From contig JH720387.1 of NCBI GenBank assembly GCA_000231825.2, forward strand, positions 124,001-188,000: a stretch of 64,000 nucleotides of DNA, given 5' to 3'. The position numbers were made by a program, and so were the translations under genes. The first letter of the stretch is position 1. Each line of letters opens with the position of its first letter. This document shows positions 35,507 to 49,790 of the stretch, one piece after another. The notes under the pieces were generated by a model. That model was not told the origin of the DNA, did no database searches, and was given only the letters and a program-made list of their open reading frames with translations. Source of the DNA: Tetrahymena elliotti 4EA (lineage: Eukaryota > Ciliophora > Oligohymenophorea > Hymenostomatida > Tetrahymenidae).

Positions 35507-37344
35507 ATGAGTAAAAAGTAAATATTAGCAATAGCATTAATACTAGCATCAGCTTTAGCAATTACTTCAGCTGAAAAAGAGTATTTTTATGAAAAAACCT
35601 TTGAACCTCATTAAGGCCCAACAATCGGATTAGCAATATTTCCTGTATGCTACGCATTTTATCAGATGTTTTTAAAATAATATTCTACTTAATAATTAGG
35701 AAGAAAAGATGATGGTAACTGGTGGTATTTTTGACAAAAAAGTTAAGGGTAAATTAGAATGAATTAGAAAGTACATTTTATAGGTTAAATAATTAATAAT
35801 TTAGTTTGGAGCACTGAAGACCATAAATTACTTCATACATTTGATGTTCATAAAGACCAGATTAGAGGAGTTGTAGCATTAAAAGTAAATTACTAAAAAA
35901 AATAGCTCATAAAAACATATAAACTGAAATTAATAAATAAATAAAATAGAGTGGAGATAAGAGATACATTCTTAGTCATGGATTTGATAGTGTTATTTAC
36001 AGTAAAATTTTGATAATCTTTTTGTTTTTAACAAAAACATTTATTCTATTTATTTAATAGTATGGGATTTATTTACATTTGAGTTAGTTCATAAGTTAGA
36101 TTCAATTGGCAGAACAATGAAAGTGTAATAGTTTGAGGTAAACATATATTTTTTATTAATTCATAAAAATAATTAGATGTTTGTAATCTTTTATAAAAAG
36201 GGAACTGATTTCATTGTCTCTCAAGAAGAGTCAGTATCAAAAAGTATTCATTAAGTTACAATTTGTAAGATCAAAGCTAAATATTTATCATGAAAATTAA
36301 ATTAGTTTGGAATTTTGTCAGAGGAGGTGAGCCTATTCTTAGAATTCATAAACCTCATGAAAATGGTACTCGTTATATAGCTGTTATGAAATCAGATCCT
36401 ATGTAATTTGCAACTGTAGGAAATGATTATATTAAAGGTAAAATTTATCTAAATAAATATCTTTTAATTAAATTTTTAAAATTAAGTTTGGGATGCCTAA
36501 TCTGGATAATTAGTTACTGAAATGAGAGTAAATGGAGGATTAGTTTATAGTCTTATCTATGTTAAAGTAAATTACATATTTATTTTATTTTATTTAACTT
36601 ATTAAAATATTAACTAATTAACAGCATCTTGATGTTCTTTTAACAGGAGATAATGAAGGATTTATCTATTGTAAATTACTGTTTTCAAACCAATTTTTAT
36701 TAATTATTTTAAATTTATTTAATAGCTTGGAATTGGAAAAAAGGCACATCAACTTTAATATATAGAGCAACAAATGGATTTTTCCCTCTAGAGTTATTAG
36801 TAATTCCTAACAGCCATATTCTTATTGCAGCTGGTTTTGGATAAAAATTGGTTTATTGTAATTATTAGTTATTTTAAGTAAATTAAAACAAATATTTAAA
36901 TTATTGTAAAAATAGATTTTGATCTTTCATAAAAAAACGAAAAACCTTTACTTTCCAAAAAAGGACATAATAATGAAGTATGGAGGTTAGTATACCTTTA
37001 AGTAATAATTCAATCATTTAAAATACTCAAAATTTAAAATTAAATATTTTTATTTTAGGGTACAGGGTACTTTTATAGTTCATCTGCAGATTACTCTGTT
37101 AAAAGTAATTTTTAAAATATCTTCAACAAACAATAAAATTATTCTATCTAAATAAGAATGGACAATTTGCAAAACAAAACATGATTTTTATAATCTTGAA
37201 ACATAAACTTGTATACTAAATTGTGTTGAAAAAGATGTAGTCAAGTAGATTTGTCTTTCTACAGTTAGTGGTGAACCAGTTGAAGAGGAAAATGACGAGC
37301 TTGTCATAAAGCTACCTTTCATAGATGATTTAGAAGATTTATGA
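35507..37344 (+). CDS. WD40 repeat protein with N-terminal signal peptide
   Basis: Thirteen small exons (first 35507-35644, then 35700-35748, 35805-35884, 35950-36001, 36061-36137, 36201-36264, 36306-36437, 36487-36566, 36625-36670, 36726-36857, 36916-36989, 37059-37104, 37157-37344) join in frame to 385 residues. The start MSKKQILAIALILASALA is a typical signal peptide, with a likely cut near residue 22. WD-type blades follow, ending in KVKVWS, VIYIWD, VTIFWN, KVWD, IYSWN, VYFD and VKKWT. The tail is acidic. Several introns sit just before the Trp of a blade, which suggests growth by exon duplication. WD40 propellers are usually cytosolic scaffolds; a secretory version is unusual, and its partner is unknown. 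If the second intron were retained, the frame would close at TGA 35732. Confidence 0.82.
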
Positions 37345-40300
37345 TCTTTAAATTTCAATTTTTTTACATACTATTTATTAATAAAATCTAATTTGTAAAT
37401 ATAAATGTTTTATTTCATAATTAATTATTTTCTTACTCCATAAAAACTCTAAAAAAATTCCTTTTTCATTAATTATATGATTAATTCAATTTGTCAATAA
37501 TAAATTCAAGAATATAACACATTTTACTCAGTAATTATTAATTTAAAATGATAGCATAAATCATAATAGAAGACCAAAATAATTTATTATTTAATAAAAC
37601 TTATAAATAATGTAATAAATTTACAAAATATCTAGAAAAAAAAAACAAATATTTTCAATCTATTTTCTTTTAAATAATATTTTATTTATTCACAATTAAA
37701 AATTTTATTTTTAAAAACCAGTAAAAGCAGTAACTATATCAAATTTATTTTTATATCTATGAAAAATAAGAAATATTAATTGGTAATCAATTTGAATTAG
37801 AAATAAATTATTAATAAAATTTTTAATAACATTGATAAATTTAGATTTGTTGATTCAATCTAATTTAGACTTCCTTAAATATTTTTTATCCAATAATTTT
37901 ACCTTTCTAAAAAAAAAACCATATTTGATATTTAGTTAATAATGAGTAAATCTAAAATGAAAATAAAATTTATCTAACAGGTTGATAAAAAAATTTTTAA
38001 AATTGGTAGGGTAATTTGAATAGAAAAAATTATCAAGAGTATTTTTAAATCTAAAGGATTCTAGAAAGGATAAATAATTATTAGCTTACAAATTTTGAAA
38101 TGATTATAATTAATTTAGTTGCTGAAGAATTATTCTAAGATTAGTTTATAAAACTAAACAAAAACAAACTAAAGATTTGTCCTTCTATAAGTAATTTTAA
38201 AAGAAACTGCTGAGATAATTAATAATATTTGTTCTTTGAAAAAAATCACTACAAAATGATTTTAAATATAGAATGAATCTTCAAGCAAAAATAATTTAAA
38301 TTTATTATTAAAAAAAATTGTTAGTAAAAATATCATCATCAATCATAGTTTTTGTTATAATTTTATTGTATTATTAACTATTAACTTATTTAATAAAATT
38401 TGTGAAAGAATAATATCTGATATGAAATAAAAACCACATATTATGATAAAAGCTTAATTACATTATAATTATTGAGCTATTCTAAGTTATTATAACTAGA
38501 AGTTGTAAAAATTATGGATAATTTCACTGACACATGATTTGTAGAAAATTATTTTTTTTTAAGACTAAAAATTTAAATTGATATGTGCTAATTTTTTTAA
38601 AAGCGAAATCAATAAAAATTTGAAATTTAAAGCTTTTTGTGAGAGGCAAAAAAGATTGAATGAGCATTTAAGAATCAAATTAATTTTTTTTATAAACAAA
38701 AAGTTTTTTCTTCAGAAATTGCTTTATATTTTTTAATATTAAATTTAAGATTGAATATTTAAATAATACCATAAAATTTAGAAATTTTTCATATTGCTAT
38801 TTAATTATGATTGGATGTTTCTTAGCTATTTTTCATTTCAAGTGATTGGTAAATTAAAATAAAAATTATAATCTAATTTATCTAGAAAGTTAGAACAAGA
38901 ACATTTTTATAATTTAAAAATAAAGGGAACATTTCTCTGTAATTTATTTATTAAAACACCTCTCCTTCTTTATTATATTGATTGATATTTAGATATATAA
39001 AAAGTCACAATTAATTTTAAGATTTGTTTTCCCTTCTATTTTCAAAAAAAAATTAAATTCATATCAAAGAAAATTTGAAATTTTTTTTGATTTTGTTTGT
39101 TTATTTCAATTTGTAAGAAAATTAGATTAACAGGTAAAAAATAAACAAAAATTATTAATTTGATAATCTTTTTTGTGGGGATTAAAACTGAGGTAATTCT
39201 AATTTTTATTGCATTATTAAGAAAAACTATCTGTAATATAAGAATATCTGTTGGTTTTCAAAGAGCCTTCAAATCCTGAGAGGAGGAGGAATGGCTTGTA
39301 ATTATAAAATAATTATCTTAGTATTATGTTAAATATTGTTTTTAACAATTAGAAACATATTAATTAAATTTGAAAATATGTAGAATGGCATTAGTTTGTT
39401 GAGGAGTTTTTTAAGGTATAAATAATAATTAATTATATAGTTCATACAATAATATTTAATATAAAGTTAAAACAAAAAATGAAAATTTAAAAAATAGTTT
39501 AATTGAGTTTATAAATAAAAAATCATTGATTTTAATTCATAATTTATTAAATAATGTGTTTAAATGTCTGCTTGGTCAAATAAGTTGCTTTTAATTCTAG
39601 GTAGCAAGCAAGCATGTCCTTTTTGCAAAGTCTCATTTAATTTGTTAATGAGCAAATCTATTTTCTAGATGTTTAGTTTGTTTGTTTTTTTGTTTGGTTA
39701 ATTATTTTGAAAATGTTTAGTTTTTTTGAGGAAAAAAATTAAATATTAAATAGCTAATTCAAACACGTTAAGTATGTGTTGCTTGTTTTGATTTATTTGC
39801 TAGTATATGTGCTTATTAACACGTATTCAAGCAGCTCCGTAGGACAAATTAAATGGCTAAGCAGTATTTTTCAAATTAGCATATAATTTATTATTACTTA
39901 TATAATGATTTATATATAGTTTTTCATTGTAAATTGTTAATTTAAGGAAATTTTGTCATAACACTCTGTCTATTATCATTTGAGCTAAATAAAATTTGAT
40001 AGACTTAGTCAGAATAATTGTGCATTTATAAAAGTAATTTTTATAAATTTATATATATATTTATATTTCATTGTATTAATTAGGTTATTAAATTAGAAAA
40101 ATGGTTAGCCACTATCTAAGTAAGATAGATAGAAATTACTTAATTTGGTTCATTTATTTTATCATCAGCTGAAGGCTAACTCTCAGTTGGTATTTTCTAT
40201 TTACGATAGAATTCGTTCAATATAAGTTTTATTCATTTTATTATTGTCTTTATTTATGGTGGTTATTTATTATTCATTTTATTATAGTTGTTTTGTTTGG

Positions 40301-40407
40301 TTGTTTGGTTGTTTTTGTATAATAATTGTTCTTAAATAATTTATTTGAAACTATTGATTGATATGATTTTTAGGTTTAAATGAATGAATAATTAAAGAAG
40401 ATTAAAA
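37345..40407. other. 3 kb convergent intergenic spacer, no gene seen
   Basis: This lies between the plus-strand WD40 stop and the minus-strand CCCH gene stop. I scanned both strands and saw only AT-rich, homopolymer-laden sequence, with no tRNA-like or protein-like segment. Confidence 0.5.
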
Positions 40408-41337
40408 TCATTGAGAAGTAGTATTTGATATAAAAGAGGTTTAGGAAGAGGTTAGTTTTAGGAAAATATCCAATCTTCTAGAGGTAGAAGGTTGGCTTGA
40501 TGAGATAGAAGTTAGAGAGGATGAAGAGGAGAGATCTAAGAAGATTTCAGGGTGGAGCAACTTTTTGGTGTATTCATTATTGGCCTTAATTTCTGCAACA
40601 GTACGAATATCATGGACAAAGTGGCAACGAGGGCCATAGTTGCAGACACAGCTTTCATAGTATTATTTGCATTTTTTTGTCTTAAAATGTTTATTAGCAG
40701 CTACCTTTTGAACAAGTTCATTCTTTCCGTGGGCAAATTTGCACTTGTCTCCATAGTTGCATTTTCCATTTTCTACCCAGTTTTTACACATTTCAGTCTT
40801 ATACTTGGCTTCTTCGGGAATAACGCTAGCAGGAGCAACTTATGATGGTGCGTTATTAGGTGTAACAGAAGCAGTAGCTAATTTAGGGGCAATCTTTTGA
40901 ATGGTGTTGCTATTAAGTTATTACTAGGGGTTCAAGGAGATTGCAGGGGAAGTAGCTTGAATATTTTTGAAAGAAAGAGTAGGTTGCAATTAGGGCATTT
41001 GATCAAGGAAATCGTCTTGTTGATTTTCTTCAGAGCCGCAAGAAGTGGAATTTTCTGAGTATTAGTCTTAGTTATTTGAAGTGAAACTAGCATGGTTCAA
41101 TTGCATGGGACTAGAGGATTTTACGAATTAGTTTTAGGCGCTATAACCAAAGTTGTTAATGGGCTTTGGAGCAAACAATTAGTTGGTTGGGTACTATTAT
41201 TATTACTAAGCGGCAAAACCATTTAATAATTAAGACGAGTGTTAATGTTGTTGTTGGGGATGAGTTTAGAAACCCTAATATTGAGGATAACTCATTTATT
41301 GATTGGTGAAGGAGGAGTATTAATTATTGTAAAACAT
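40408..41337 (-). CDS. Tandem CCCH zinc finger RNA-binding protein (TTP type)
   Basis: A single exon from ATG 41335-41337 to TGA 40408-40410 gives 309 residues. Two CCCH fingers lie at about residues 184-204 and 223-243. Both fit C-x8-C-x5-C-x3-H exactly, and each is preceded by a TTP-like lead (KYKTEMC and HFKTKKC). The spacing between fingers is close to the 18 residues of tristetraprolin/TIS11. Such pairs bind AU-rich sites in mRNA 3' regions and promote decay. The N-terminal half is Gln/Asn/Pro-rich and low in complexity; the C-terminus is a Ser-rich tail. The frame stays open and protein-like upstream of the ATG (KYSLEKELEN), so an additional 5' exon is likely beyond 41390. A role in mRNA turnover is inferred from the fingers. 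Confidence 0.9.
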
Positions 41338-44300
41338 ATTTTCAAGTTCTTTTTCAAGAGAATATTTCGATTGAGCAGTGTTTGATTCCTTGTTTTTTAG
41401 CAAGTAGATGGTGAATTTGAATGTTTGTTTTTTATGAATTAATTTCAAAGAGGTTTATGCTTTTCTTTCTCTCTTTATTGTTTGTTTTCTTAAGATTGTT
41501 TTTTATCAAAATTTTTTTACCTATTTTTTTTTCTTTTTGATTTATATAGAATTTGGAATGAAAAAATAATTATGAATTTAGTTTGAAAGAACTATATAAA
41601 CTAATCAAGGCATGAATACATTTTTTCAATCAATCAATCACTCAATTAGTTAATTAATAAACAACCAAATAAGTGACAAAAAAAACTAATTAAATTGAAT
41701 GAAGAGTCTATCTAACTAAACGTTCGCTTGAAGAGCAGTAGTCTATATATTCATTGATTAATTCCTTTATTCAATTATTGAAGGATTGATTGATCAGACT
41801 GGCTACCTTTAGTTCCAATCATCTCATTAATTTTTGCTTAATTGTTTGCTTGCTTGCAATATTATAAATTTATTTGATTCATTGATTAAATGTATAACAC
41901 ACATATAATTTATATCTAAGAATCTATCAATTAATCTCTAAATTTTTAATAGCTCTTGCTAAATGAATCAAGAAATTTTAAACGATTAGAAGCTATTTGA
42001 TTTATTTAGATCAGATAGACAATCATTGATTAATAGAAATCTCATCTCTGTTTAGGTTAGGGAATTTCACAAATTTTAGTAAAAGATAAAGAGAAACGTA
42101 AGAAACTCCTTAGCAACTAGCTGGCTATTGAATCAAATCAGCATTGATTATTTTGATTACTAGAAAACTAAATAATAAAATTGACATTTTTGCCTAGTTG
42201 CCAAATAAAATTGAATGATATGCGGTTTCTAAATAAATCTTTATTTCTATTCTTTTTTTTTCTTTTTTAGCTCCTTAAATATGTTTTCTATCTCTACTCC
42301 CTCAAATATTCACTCAAATAATTTATATCTGCCATTAGAATAATTTCTAATTGCTTTTCACTTTCAAAAAAAAAAACCAAAAAAAAAATTTCTCAAAATA
42401 GACAGAAGTAGCCAAAGAAAAAAAAGAAAGGAAAGATAAGAAAAAAAATTAAAATCCTCTACTCTAGTTAATTAATTAATATATCTGATTTATTTATTTG
42501 ATTAAAAGAACATTTTTAATAAAAGTCAAATGATTTAGAACCTTATGTGTATAAATTAGACAATTTCTATCAAACTAAATGCGGATACAAAAGTGTCATG
42601 AAAATCACTGAGCATCAACAATAAAATTTAAATAGACTAACATTTTACTCTTTTCCTTAATATAAATAGAAATCTAAATACTTTCTCAAAATAAATCTAA
42701 GTATGTTTCCTCAAAAAAATTTCTGCTCGCCAAATTTAATTTTGTAAATACTAAAATAATAAATACCTTTCTTATGTATTGCAATTTTTACCACTTTTAA
42801 AGCTAATTAGCAGTACCTCCAAAAATCTTAAAATTTCAATCCAAATTACTCATTGTTAATTAAATTCTCTCATGAATTTTCTCTAAAATCAAAATTTGTT
42901 GGTATAATTTACCAAGTAAATAAACTGATTTTAATCCACCTGTAAAATGCTATAACGCAAAAAATATTTGAACAATCAAAATAATTCATGATTCCAGCAT
43001 ATTATTGAAGATATTGTATTCTTACAAATGAAAATATTAAATAAACCAAACAATACTTTATATTTTTGCTACATCTTTCTTTTCTTATTCTCCTAAAGTA
43101 TTTTCTGCTTTTAGGTAATTTATAAGTGAAATATTGCTTTCGTTTAATTAGAATCGCTACTTTTTTGACGTAATTTATTACAAAATGTTAAATAATGAGC
43201 TATTAAAGACAATAGCTAACCAAAAAATTGCTCAATTCATTGTTAAAACAGGATACAAATATTAATTCTTCAACAAAAAATACATATAAATTTTACAAGT
43301 TCATAAGATAATGTCTAGCATTGTTTATAGCTATTCCATCATCTTATAAATAAAACATCAGTATAAATGTGATCAGATAAAATTATTTTTAAATAGTAAG
43401 TGAAATCTTTTGATTTGTTATTTATTTCTTAACCTTTAAAAAATATATTTAAAATCTTCATTAATATCATAAATTGGAAATTTGTAATCAGAGTTACTTT
43501 CTAATTAAATATCAAGTAAATCAAATTTATTTCAAATATTTTAAGCATCATATTATGAATGAAATAATATTTCTAATTATTTCTTAATCCTATCTTACTT
43601 TTTAACCTTACGAGCCCTCATGGTATTTGCATCCTCCTAAATTTAATTTTATTTATTAGATAAAATATGTATTATTTTATGGGAATACACAAATAGTGAA
43701 ACACTTCTGATAACTTCATCAAAATTAACCATTTTTACAAATAAGTTTTTATTAATTATTATTAAAAGTATTAAAATGAATAAATTTTCATATTATGTGG
43801 GTTCTAAATGCAGCCTCATAATAGTAATTAACATAAACTCTTTTAGTTAAATTTATATATTAGGTAGTTACAATGTTTTTATGAACTGATTTTTGTATTT
43901 ATTTTATTAGATCCCGCTTTTGTGAATTCATCAGAAGTAAAATGAGTAATAAATAAGAGACTTTTATTTTAAGAAGAACTTTTAAAAATAAAAATATGCA
44001 AATTTGTAATTTGAAAGTTTAATTTTGCTGAATAAGTGTAAAGGATGTAATTTTTTTAAAAGAAATTGCCAATGCCTGAGTAACAAAACATTCTAATAGA
44101 TTAAAATAAATTTTATTATTCTGTCAGTAATTTAGTTTAGAATAGAAAGGTGCCCAAGAATTTACTTATTATTTCCAAAACAAAAAATTTAAGTTTCTTC
44201 TATTTCACATTTAAATTTAATTTACAAATTTAATAACAATCAAAATAGATAGAAAATTAGATATCTATCTGTATAATCTCTTTCTGTTTTCAATATTTTT

Positions 44301-44980
44301 AAAAAAGAATTTGATAACTAAACTTTTTAAAATTTAAAAAAAATCTAAGGATTTAAAAATATTATTTTATTTTAAAAAAGGATCTTATTTGGTATTTATT
44401 TTTCCAACTATTATCAATTTATTTCAGACCTTATTTGCTTTAAGATTATTTTTATAAAAGTTATTTTTGATGGATAAAAATTAATGCTTTACTTCTATAA
44501 TAAATTAAAAAATATTTTGGGTATTTGTAGGTAAAGCTTTTTGTTACTTTATACCCTTAAGTATTCAAGCATGAATAATCTTTAAATCATAAATAATCAA
44601 AATTTTCAGATAACAAAAGCCAAATTAGAGACAATCAATTTAATATTTTGAAATAGAAAAGTTAGCTCCTCGAATTAAAATAATAAGTCATTTTATTTAT
44701 TTGAATAATTTCAGTTAAGTAGTTACAAAAACTAATAATATGTTATAAATTATTGTAACTTATAAAATAAAATATTAGACTAACAAAAAACTTATAACTT
44801 ACTTAATTTATTAGAATTATTTAAACAGAGATTTGAATAGATTTAATGAAAAGTATTAAGTAAATAAATAAATTAATTCAGATAATTTTATCATAAAAGT
44901 ATTTTATATATAAGGCTAGTTAGTAAAAGAAAAAAACAAGTAACTTTTAAAAAAATAATATTTTCTAAACTTTGATTATT
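41338..44980. other. 3.6 kb intergenic region, no gene seen
   Basis: This stretch contains the promoter and perhaps a first exon of the CCCH gene near its left edge, an ATTGATTGATT/TCAATCAATCA simple-sequence patch near 41620-41650, and A-rich tracts near 42365-42440. No coding or RNA gene was recognised. Confidence 0.5.
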
Positions 44981-47900
44981 TCATTTATCTTATTGCTATT
45001 AAATATCTAATTTGAAAATATTTTGAAGGTGTTCATCAACTTCTGTTCTACTTACGAAAACATTAGTCTTAAAGTAAATTCCATCTTTTATGTATCCAAG
45101 CATCCAAATTGGTTTTTCTCTTCTCATTGCTTTATAAAAAATAAAATTTAGAATTTTGTATTAATTAAAATAAAAATTAAAAATTTATAATAAAAAATAC
45201 CTTAAGTATCTGCCATAGTATATGTAAAGACTTATGGAAGATTTTAAGTTTTACCACTCAAAAATATTTTATGATCCTGAGTCTACAAATCCTTTTCACA
45301 GCCATCACATTCAATAATTATATAATAAATATATTTATGGGTTGATTGATTGATGCTGTGAGAAATTGTAAATTCAAATGAACCATATTAATATTCAGAT
45401 AACTCAACATTTTACCAGCTCTTTTATTTCACATCAACATCTTGAATAAAATCTATAAAGATATCTCCATTTTTGCCAGTCTATTTCATCTCTCCAATCT
45501 TGACTAAAGGAGTCCACATTATGCTTTCAAAGTTCTTTTAAAAAAATAAATTTAATTTTCAAATAAACAATAAATATTTATTTTTTTTCTCTAAAATATC
45601 CAAAAAATTTTCATCAAATGTTTAAGTAAAAAAAATAATAAATAAACCAGCTAATTAATTAAGCATAATTTGTTAATTAAATTGTTTTGTTACAAAAATA
45701 TTTATCTGTTTGCAGTTACACAAATAATTTGATAATTTATGCCTTTGATGAATAGTTATTAAAATCATTATCTTTTTTCAACTACAATAAAACTATTAAA
45801 CATTTTTTTGATATTAATTTAGCTTATTTTTTTAATAAATAAAACTTTTTTGATGAAATTAATTTCCATTTATGATTATTTTTGTTGTTATAATAAATAA
45901 TAAATTTTTAAATTAATTTTACTGTTTTGAACTCTTAAAATAGATTTAAAAAATATAAAAAATTTTACTTTGACATAGATTTTCCATTCTTCATTCTTTT
46001 GGAATTACACACCTAATTCATTTAATACAAGTTTTGTTTCTTTTTCTAAGCTGCTAACAACTATTTCTCTTGTATATTAAACTCTTTTGAATCCTTTTTC
46101 ATCATTAGCTGTTATTTCAGCAACTATGGTGGAATAAATATCATGCATTTCGATATCTACTTCATCTCTTAAAGTCTTGTATACATTATCATTTTAACCT
46201 GTCTTTTCTAAAACTGTGACGAGTTCTAAAAAATAATAAAATTGGTTAATTAGAGTATGTATTTAAAATAAGCAATTTATTTTTACAATTAGTTTCATTT
46301 AAAGCTTGTATTTTATAATTAAATTATTTAAAAGGAATAGCTATATCAAGAAGGAGTTTAGTCTATTTTGGCTTTTAATCCCAATCAATACCTAGTTCAT
46401 ACTTTTCTTGTTTGTATGGAGTAAAGTTTTCTTTGAGCTTTTCTTATTCATTCTTTGTGACTCCTCCTTTAATACCAAAGTATCTGTTCTTTAAGATTTT
46501 ATCATAAATACCTTGGATTGGTTCTTTATCATCGCAAGTGTTCATGTAGATGGTTGAACCTTTAAGCTTCTTGCTGTCCAAAGTATAGACTTTTTAATGC
46601 TAAAATTCAATTATAAAAAAATTAAATAAATCTTTTTGATAAATTTGAAAATATTAAAGTTATTTACAACATGAATGAGCCAGTTCTTGATTGGAGTAAT
46701 TATTTTTGATAAACCTGATGGATTCAATATAACCCATTAGCTTAATGACTTTTAGAAAGAATTATATTCATTTTATATATCAAGCAAAATTGTTTTTTGA
46801 TTTTAGAGAATCTTACTAAGATTTTCAAATCCTTAGAAATTTTTTTTCTAATAACCTTCAATTAAAGCTATGTTTTGCTTTAGCTCTTCTAGGAAGCTTT
46901 CGACTACTCTCAATACATTATAAACAGGTGGGTTTTATAATTGGAAGAAATATTTGTAAGTTTTATCAATAATTTCTCTATAAGTAGCAATTTTAATATG
47001 AAGATTTTACTTTCCAATTATCTTTTATTAAAAATTAAATTAAAATCATAAAAAAAGGAAAAATGAATTTAAATTACATCATTGTAGAGCTAGAAATTAT
47101 TCTTTATATGATCTATTTCACCGAAGAGATTTAAAAAGTCAGGATAGTTGAAATTTTGCAAATGGCTCTTTAATTCAACCATTTAATCAAAGCAAACCTA
47201 AACAGCCTTTTAGAAATATTCATTTTAATCAGCTTGAGTATCAGCATTTAGAACATCTGCTATTGATTTTTGGAGTTTTTCTTTCATTTAGGGAATCATC
47301 TCATACTTAAATGTTAATTTTAGTTCACAATAAATCATATTTCTTATCAATTTATATAATCTATCTCTAAGTTACTAAGGTGTAGACTCCTTAACTTGGG
47401 TTTATTCGATTGCAGCTTCTATTTTATTGTAATATTCGATTTTATCTTTAATGGATTCTAAGCTAGGTGATTTCAAAATCTAGTTCTTTAAGATTAAAAC
47501 ATATGATAAATATTAAAAAAAACAATAAATTTTATTTTACTAAGAAATTCAAGAGTTTCTTTTTCATGAGGGAGTGCATTAAAGGATCTTTAATAGTTAG
47601 TTTCTTAAAAATAGTTCCTAAAAGGTTGTTATTTCTTAATTGATCAAATTCTTTCTACATTGAAGAGAGTACATTTAAGAAGTTAGAAATATTTTATTTT
47701 TATGTTTCAAGTCCATTCACTTCCATCAATGAAATAGGATCATCAAGCAAGAAAGGTGATCCGTAAAGAGTTTCATAAAATAACTAGGATGTTTTAGTTA
47801 TTTTATCTAAGAAATTTAATTCTCTAGTGATAACTTCTTTGTCATCTTCAAACAAATCAACTTTCATATCTAATTCTTTTCTGAGATCCCCTAAGAATCT

Positions 47901-49790
47901 CCATAAATCTAAATATCTTTCTTCAATCTTTTTACCTCTCTACTTTAAATCTGAGAATAACTTCTAAGAATCAATATCTATATATAGTTGCTAATCAGGG
48001 TTTCCTTATTTGAGCTTATCTACAAATGGACCTATTTCTTGTCTGTAAAATTTGATAAGATCGTTCCATTTCTAATTGAACTCTTGCTACTTGACCATGT
48101 ACTAATTTTATTATAAATTATACTTTTTTTTTATGTTTCCTAATAAAATTAAATTACTTTATCAAATTTTTCTTGGAAAGAAGGGAGCTTTTTGCTAATT
48201 GAAGTAAGGAAACGCTCGTTATTTTTGAATTAGTTTATCATTTGATTTTCGACTTTTTCAAGATTCATATTTAGACAAAATTTGGCAGAAATTAGATGCT
48301 CTAATGTTTCTAACATAAGGTAAGGAGCCTACTACATAGATCCCATAAGCTTTTAGTTGATATTTTCCATGTCTTCTTTGTAAGCATTGGCTTATTACCT
48401 TACTTTAATAGAAAATAGCTAGTAATTTTCTATTTAAACTAGACCTTCAATAATAGCATCTCCCTTTGGTAAGTGGACACTAAATACATTAATTGCATCT
48501 TCTTAATCATAAGACTCTGTATCCATCAAATCTACAGTAGTAAATTTACCTACCTATCTACGATATTCATGGTATTCATTGAATGTCTTCTTAGATATAG
48601 CTGCTTGTTGAGCAAATTATTCTAAGAAATGCTGAGTTAATATTGAAGTATACTTCTAAAATATTTGCTTGCACTCAACATCAGTAATTAATTATTTGTA
48701 TTTATTCTTAATATCACGAATGTCCTTCTATACGCTTACTTCAGGTTAAATCTTTTCAGTACAAAGTATTTTTTCTACATAGTTTTCGCATTCTAATGTG
48801 AAATCGTAACAATGTTAGCAAGTAGTAAGCTTTAAATTTTATCTATTCATTAAAATTATATTAATTATATTGCTTTTTGCAATCTTTATTTCAATTATTT
48901 TCAAAGCTTTCTCAATGAATTTGATCATTAAAATATTACTATGAATAAAAAATATTTTTTTACCTTGATAAAGTTTAATCAACATTAGTCAAGTTGTGGT
49001 TTTGATGAATAGCACGAGATGGAATAATTGAAAGCATAATATATTTCATATATTTCTAATTGTATGCAAGAGCATCCTCAAATAAAAGAATAGATTTTTC
49101 TGTGTAAAAACTAGCTTTTTCATATAAATTGTTGATAATGTTATCTATCTAATGCTTCATAATTTCTATCCACTATCTGAAATATTCTACTAAAATTCCC
49201 ACTGGAATTTATTAATTCTATTTTTAATTAAAATTGTTAAATAAATAATTTTAATTAAAATTTGTAACATCTTTAAATCTTTACAACTTATCTGATTTCG
49301 ATTTTCTTGATAATCATTTAAAAAATTTAAATATATTATTACCTTTTGCTTATTTTGTAAAGCTCTATAGTTTATAAGGATAGGCATACCTTTATCTTAG
49401 AATTTGTACCTGTTTCCTGTGCTTAAATTCTTTTTATTTTAGCATAAATATATTTTATTAGTCAATATTTTATTTGAAGCCTTAAATAAAATAAAATCAT
49501 ATTATCATTTATAAAATAGCTAATTACTCCATAAGTAGAATCGTACATCAAAGGCATAACACTATCTACAATTTTAGGGAATTCTGGTTTAAGCTTTTAT
49601 CTTTTAAAAAATATATAATTTTATCATTGCTATATTGCTATTAAATGTAACTTTATAATATTAATTTAAAAATAATTGTTCAAATAAAATGTAAAATGTT
49701 CAATTACGAATTGCTATTAAATGAAGGAAAGACTGTCATTGATGCTGTATTTCTTTCTGGTGATAAATTATCATGTGATCTCATTACCAT
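44981..49790 (-). CDS. Large helical protein of 1159 residues, unrecognised
   Basis: Twelve exons (49708-49790, 49528-49600, 49390-49429, 48964-49189, 48158-48842, 47541-48101, 47078-47485, 46671-47021, 46287-46599, 45969-46225, 45201-45534, 44981-45129) join with matching phases from ATG 49788-49790 to TGA 44981-44983. No in-frame TGA occurs in 3480 coding bases. Most of the protein is alpha-helical and charged, with coiled-coil-like runs such as NYVEKILCTEK, NLEKVENQMINQF and LWRFLGDLRKELD. There is no signal peptide or clear membrane segment. The last 350 residues look more globular (GIDWDQKPKQTKLLLDIAI, then SFEFTISHSINQ, and MRREKPIWMLGYIKDGIYF at the end). No domain was recognised. A structural, perhaps cytoskeletal, role would be a guess. 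Confidence 0.8.

Noticed and set aside
35507..35734. 75-residue signal-peptide protein ending at TGA 35732, followed by a separate WD40 gene starting at 35759
   Set aside because: Splicing out 35645-35699 and 35749-35804 joins the signal-peptide exon in frame to a complete first WD blade (ending KVKVWS). A single gene explains both parts and the implausibly small 24 bp gap.
40552..40845. 97-residue hydrophobic plus-strand frame
   Set aside because: It is the antisense of the CCCH zinc finger region, where the cysteine codons lie on the minus strand.
49190..49387. 65-residue minus-strand frame beginning MPILINYRAL
   Set aside because: It falls inside an intron of the 44981-49790 gene; splicing across it preserves phase, whereas reading through does not.
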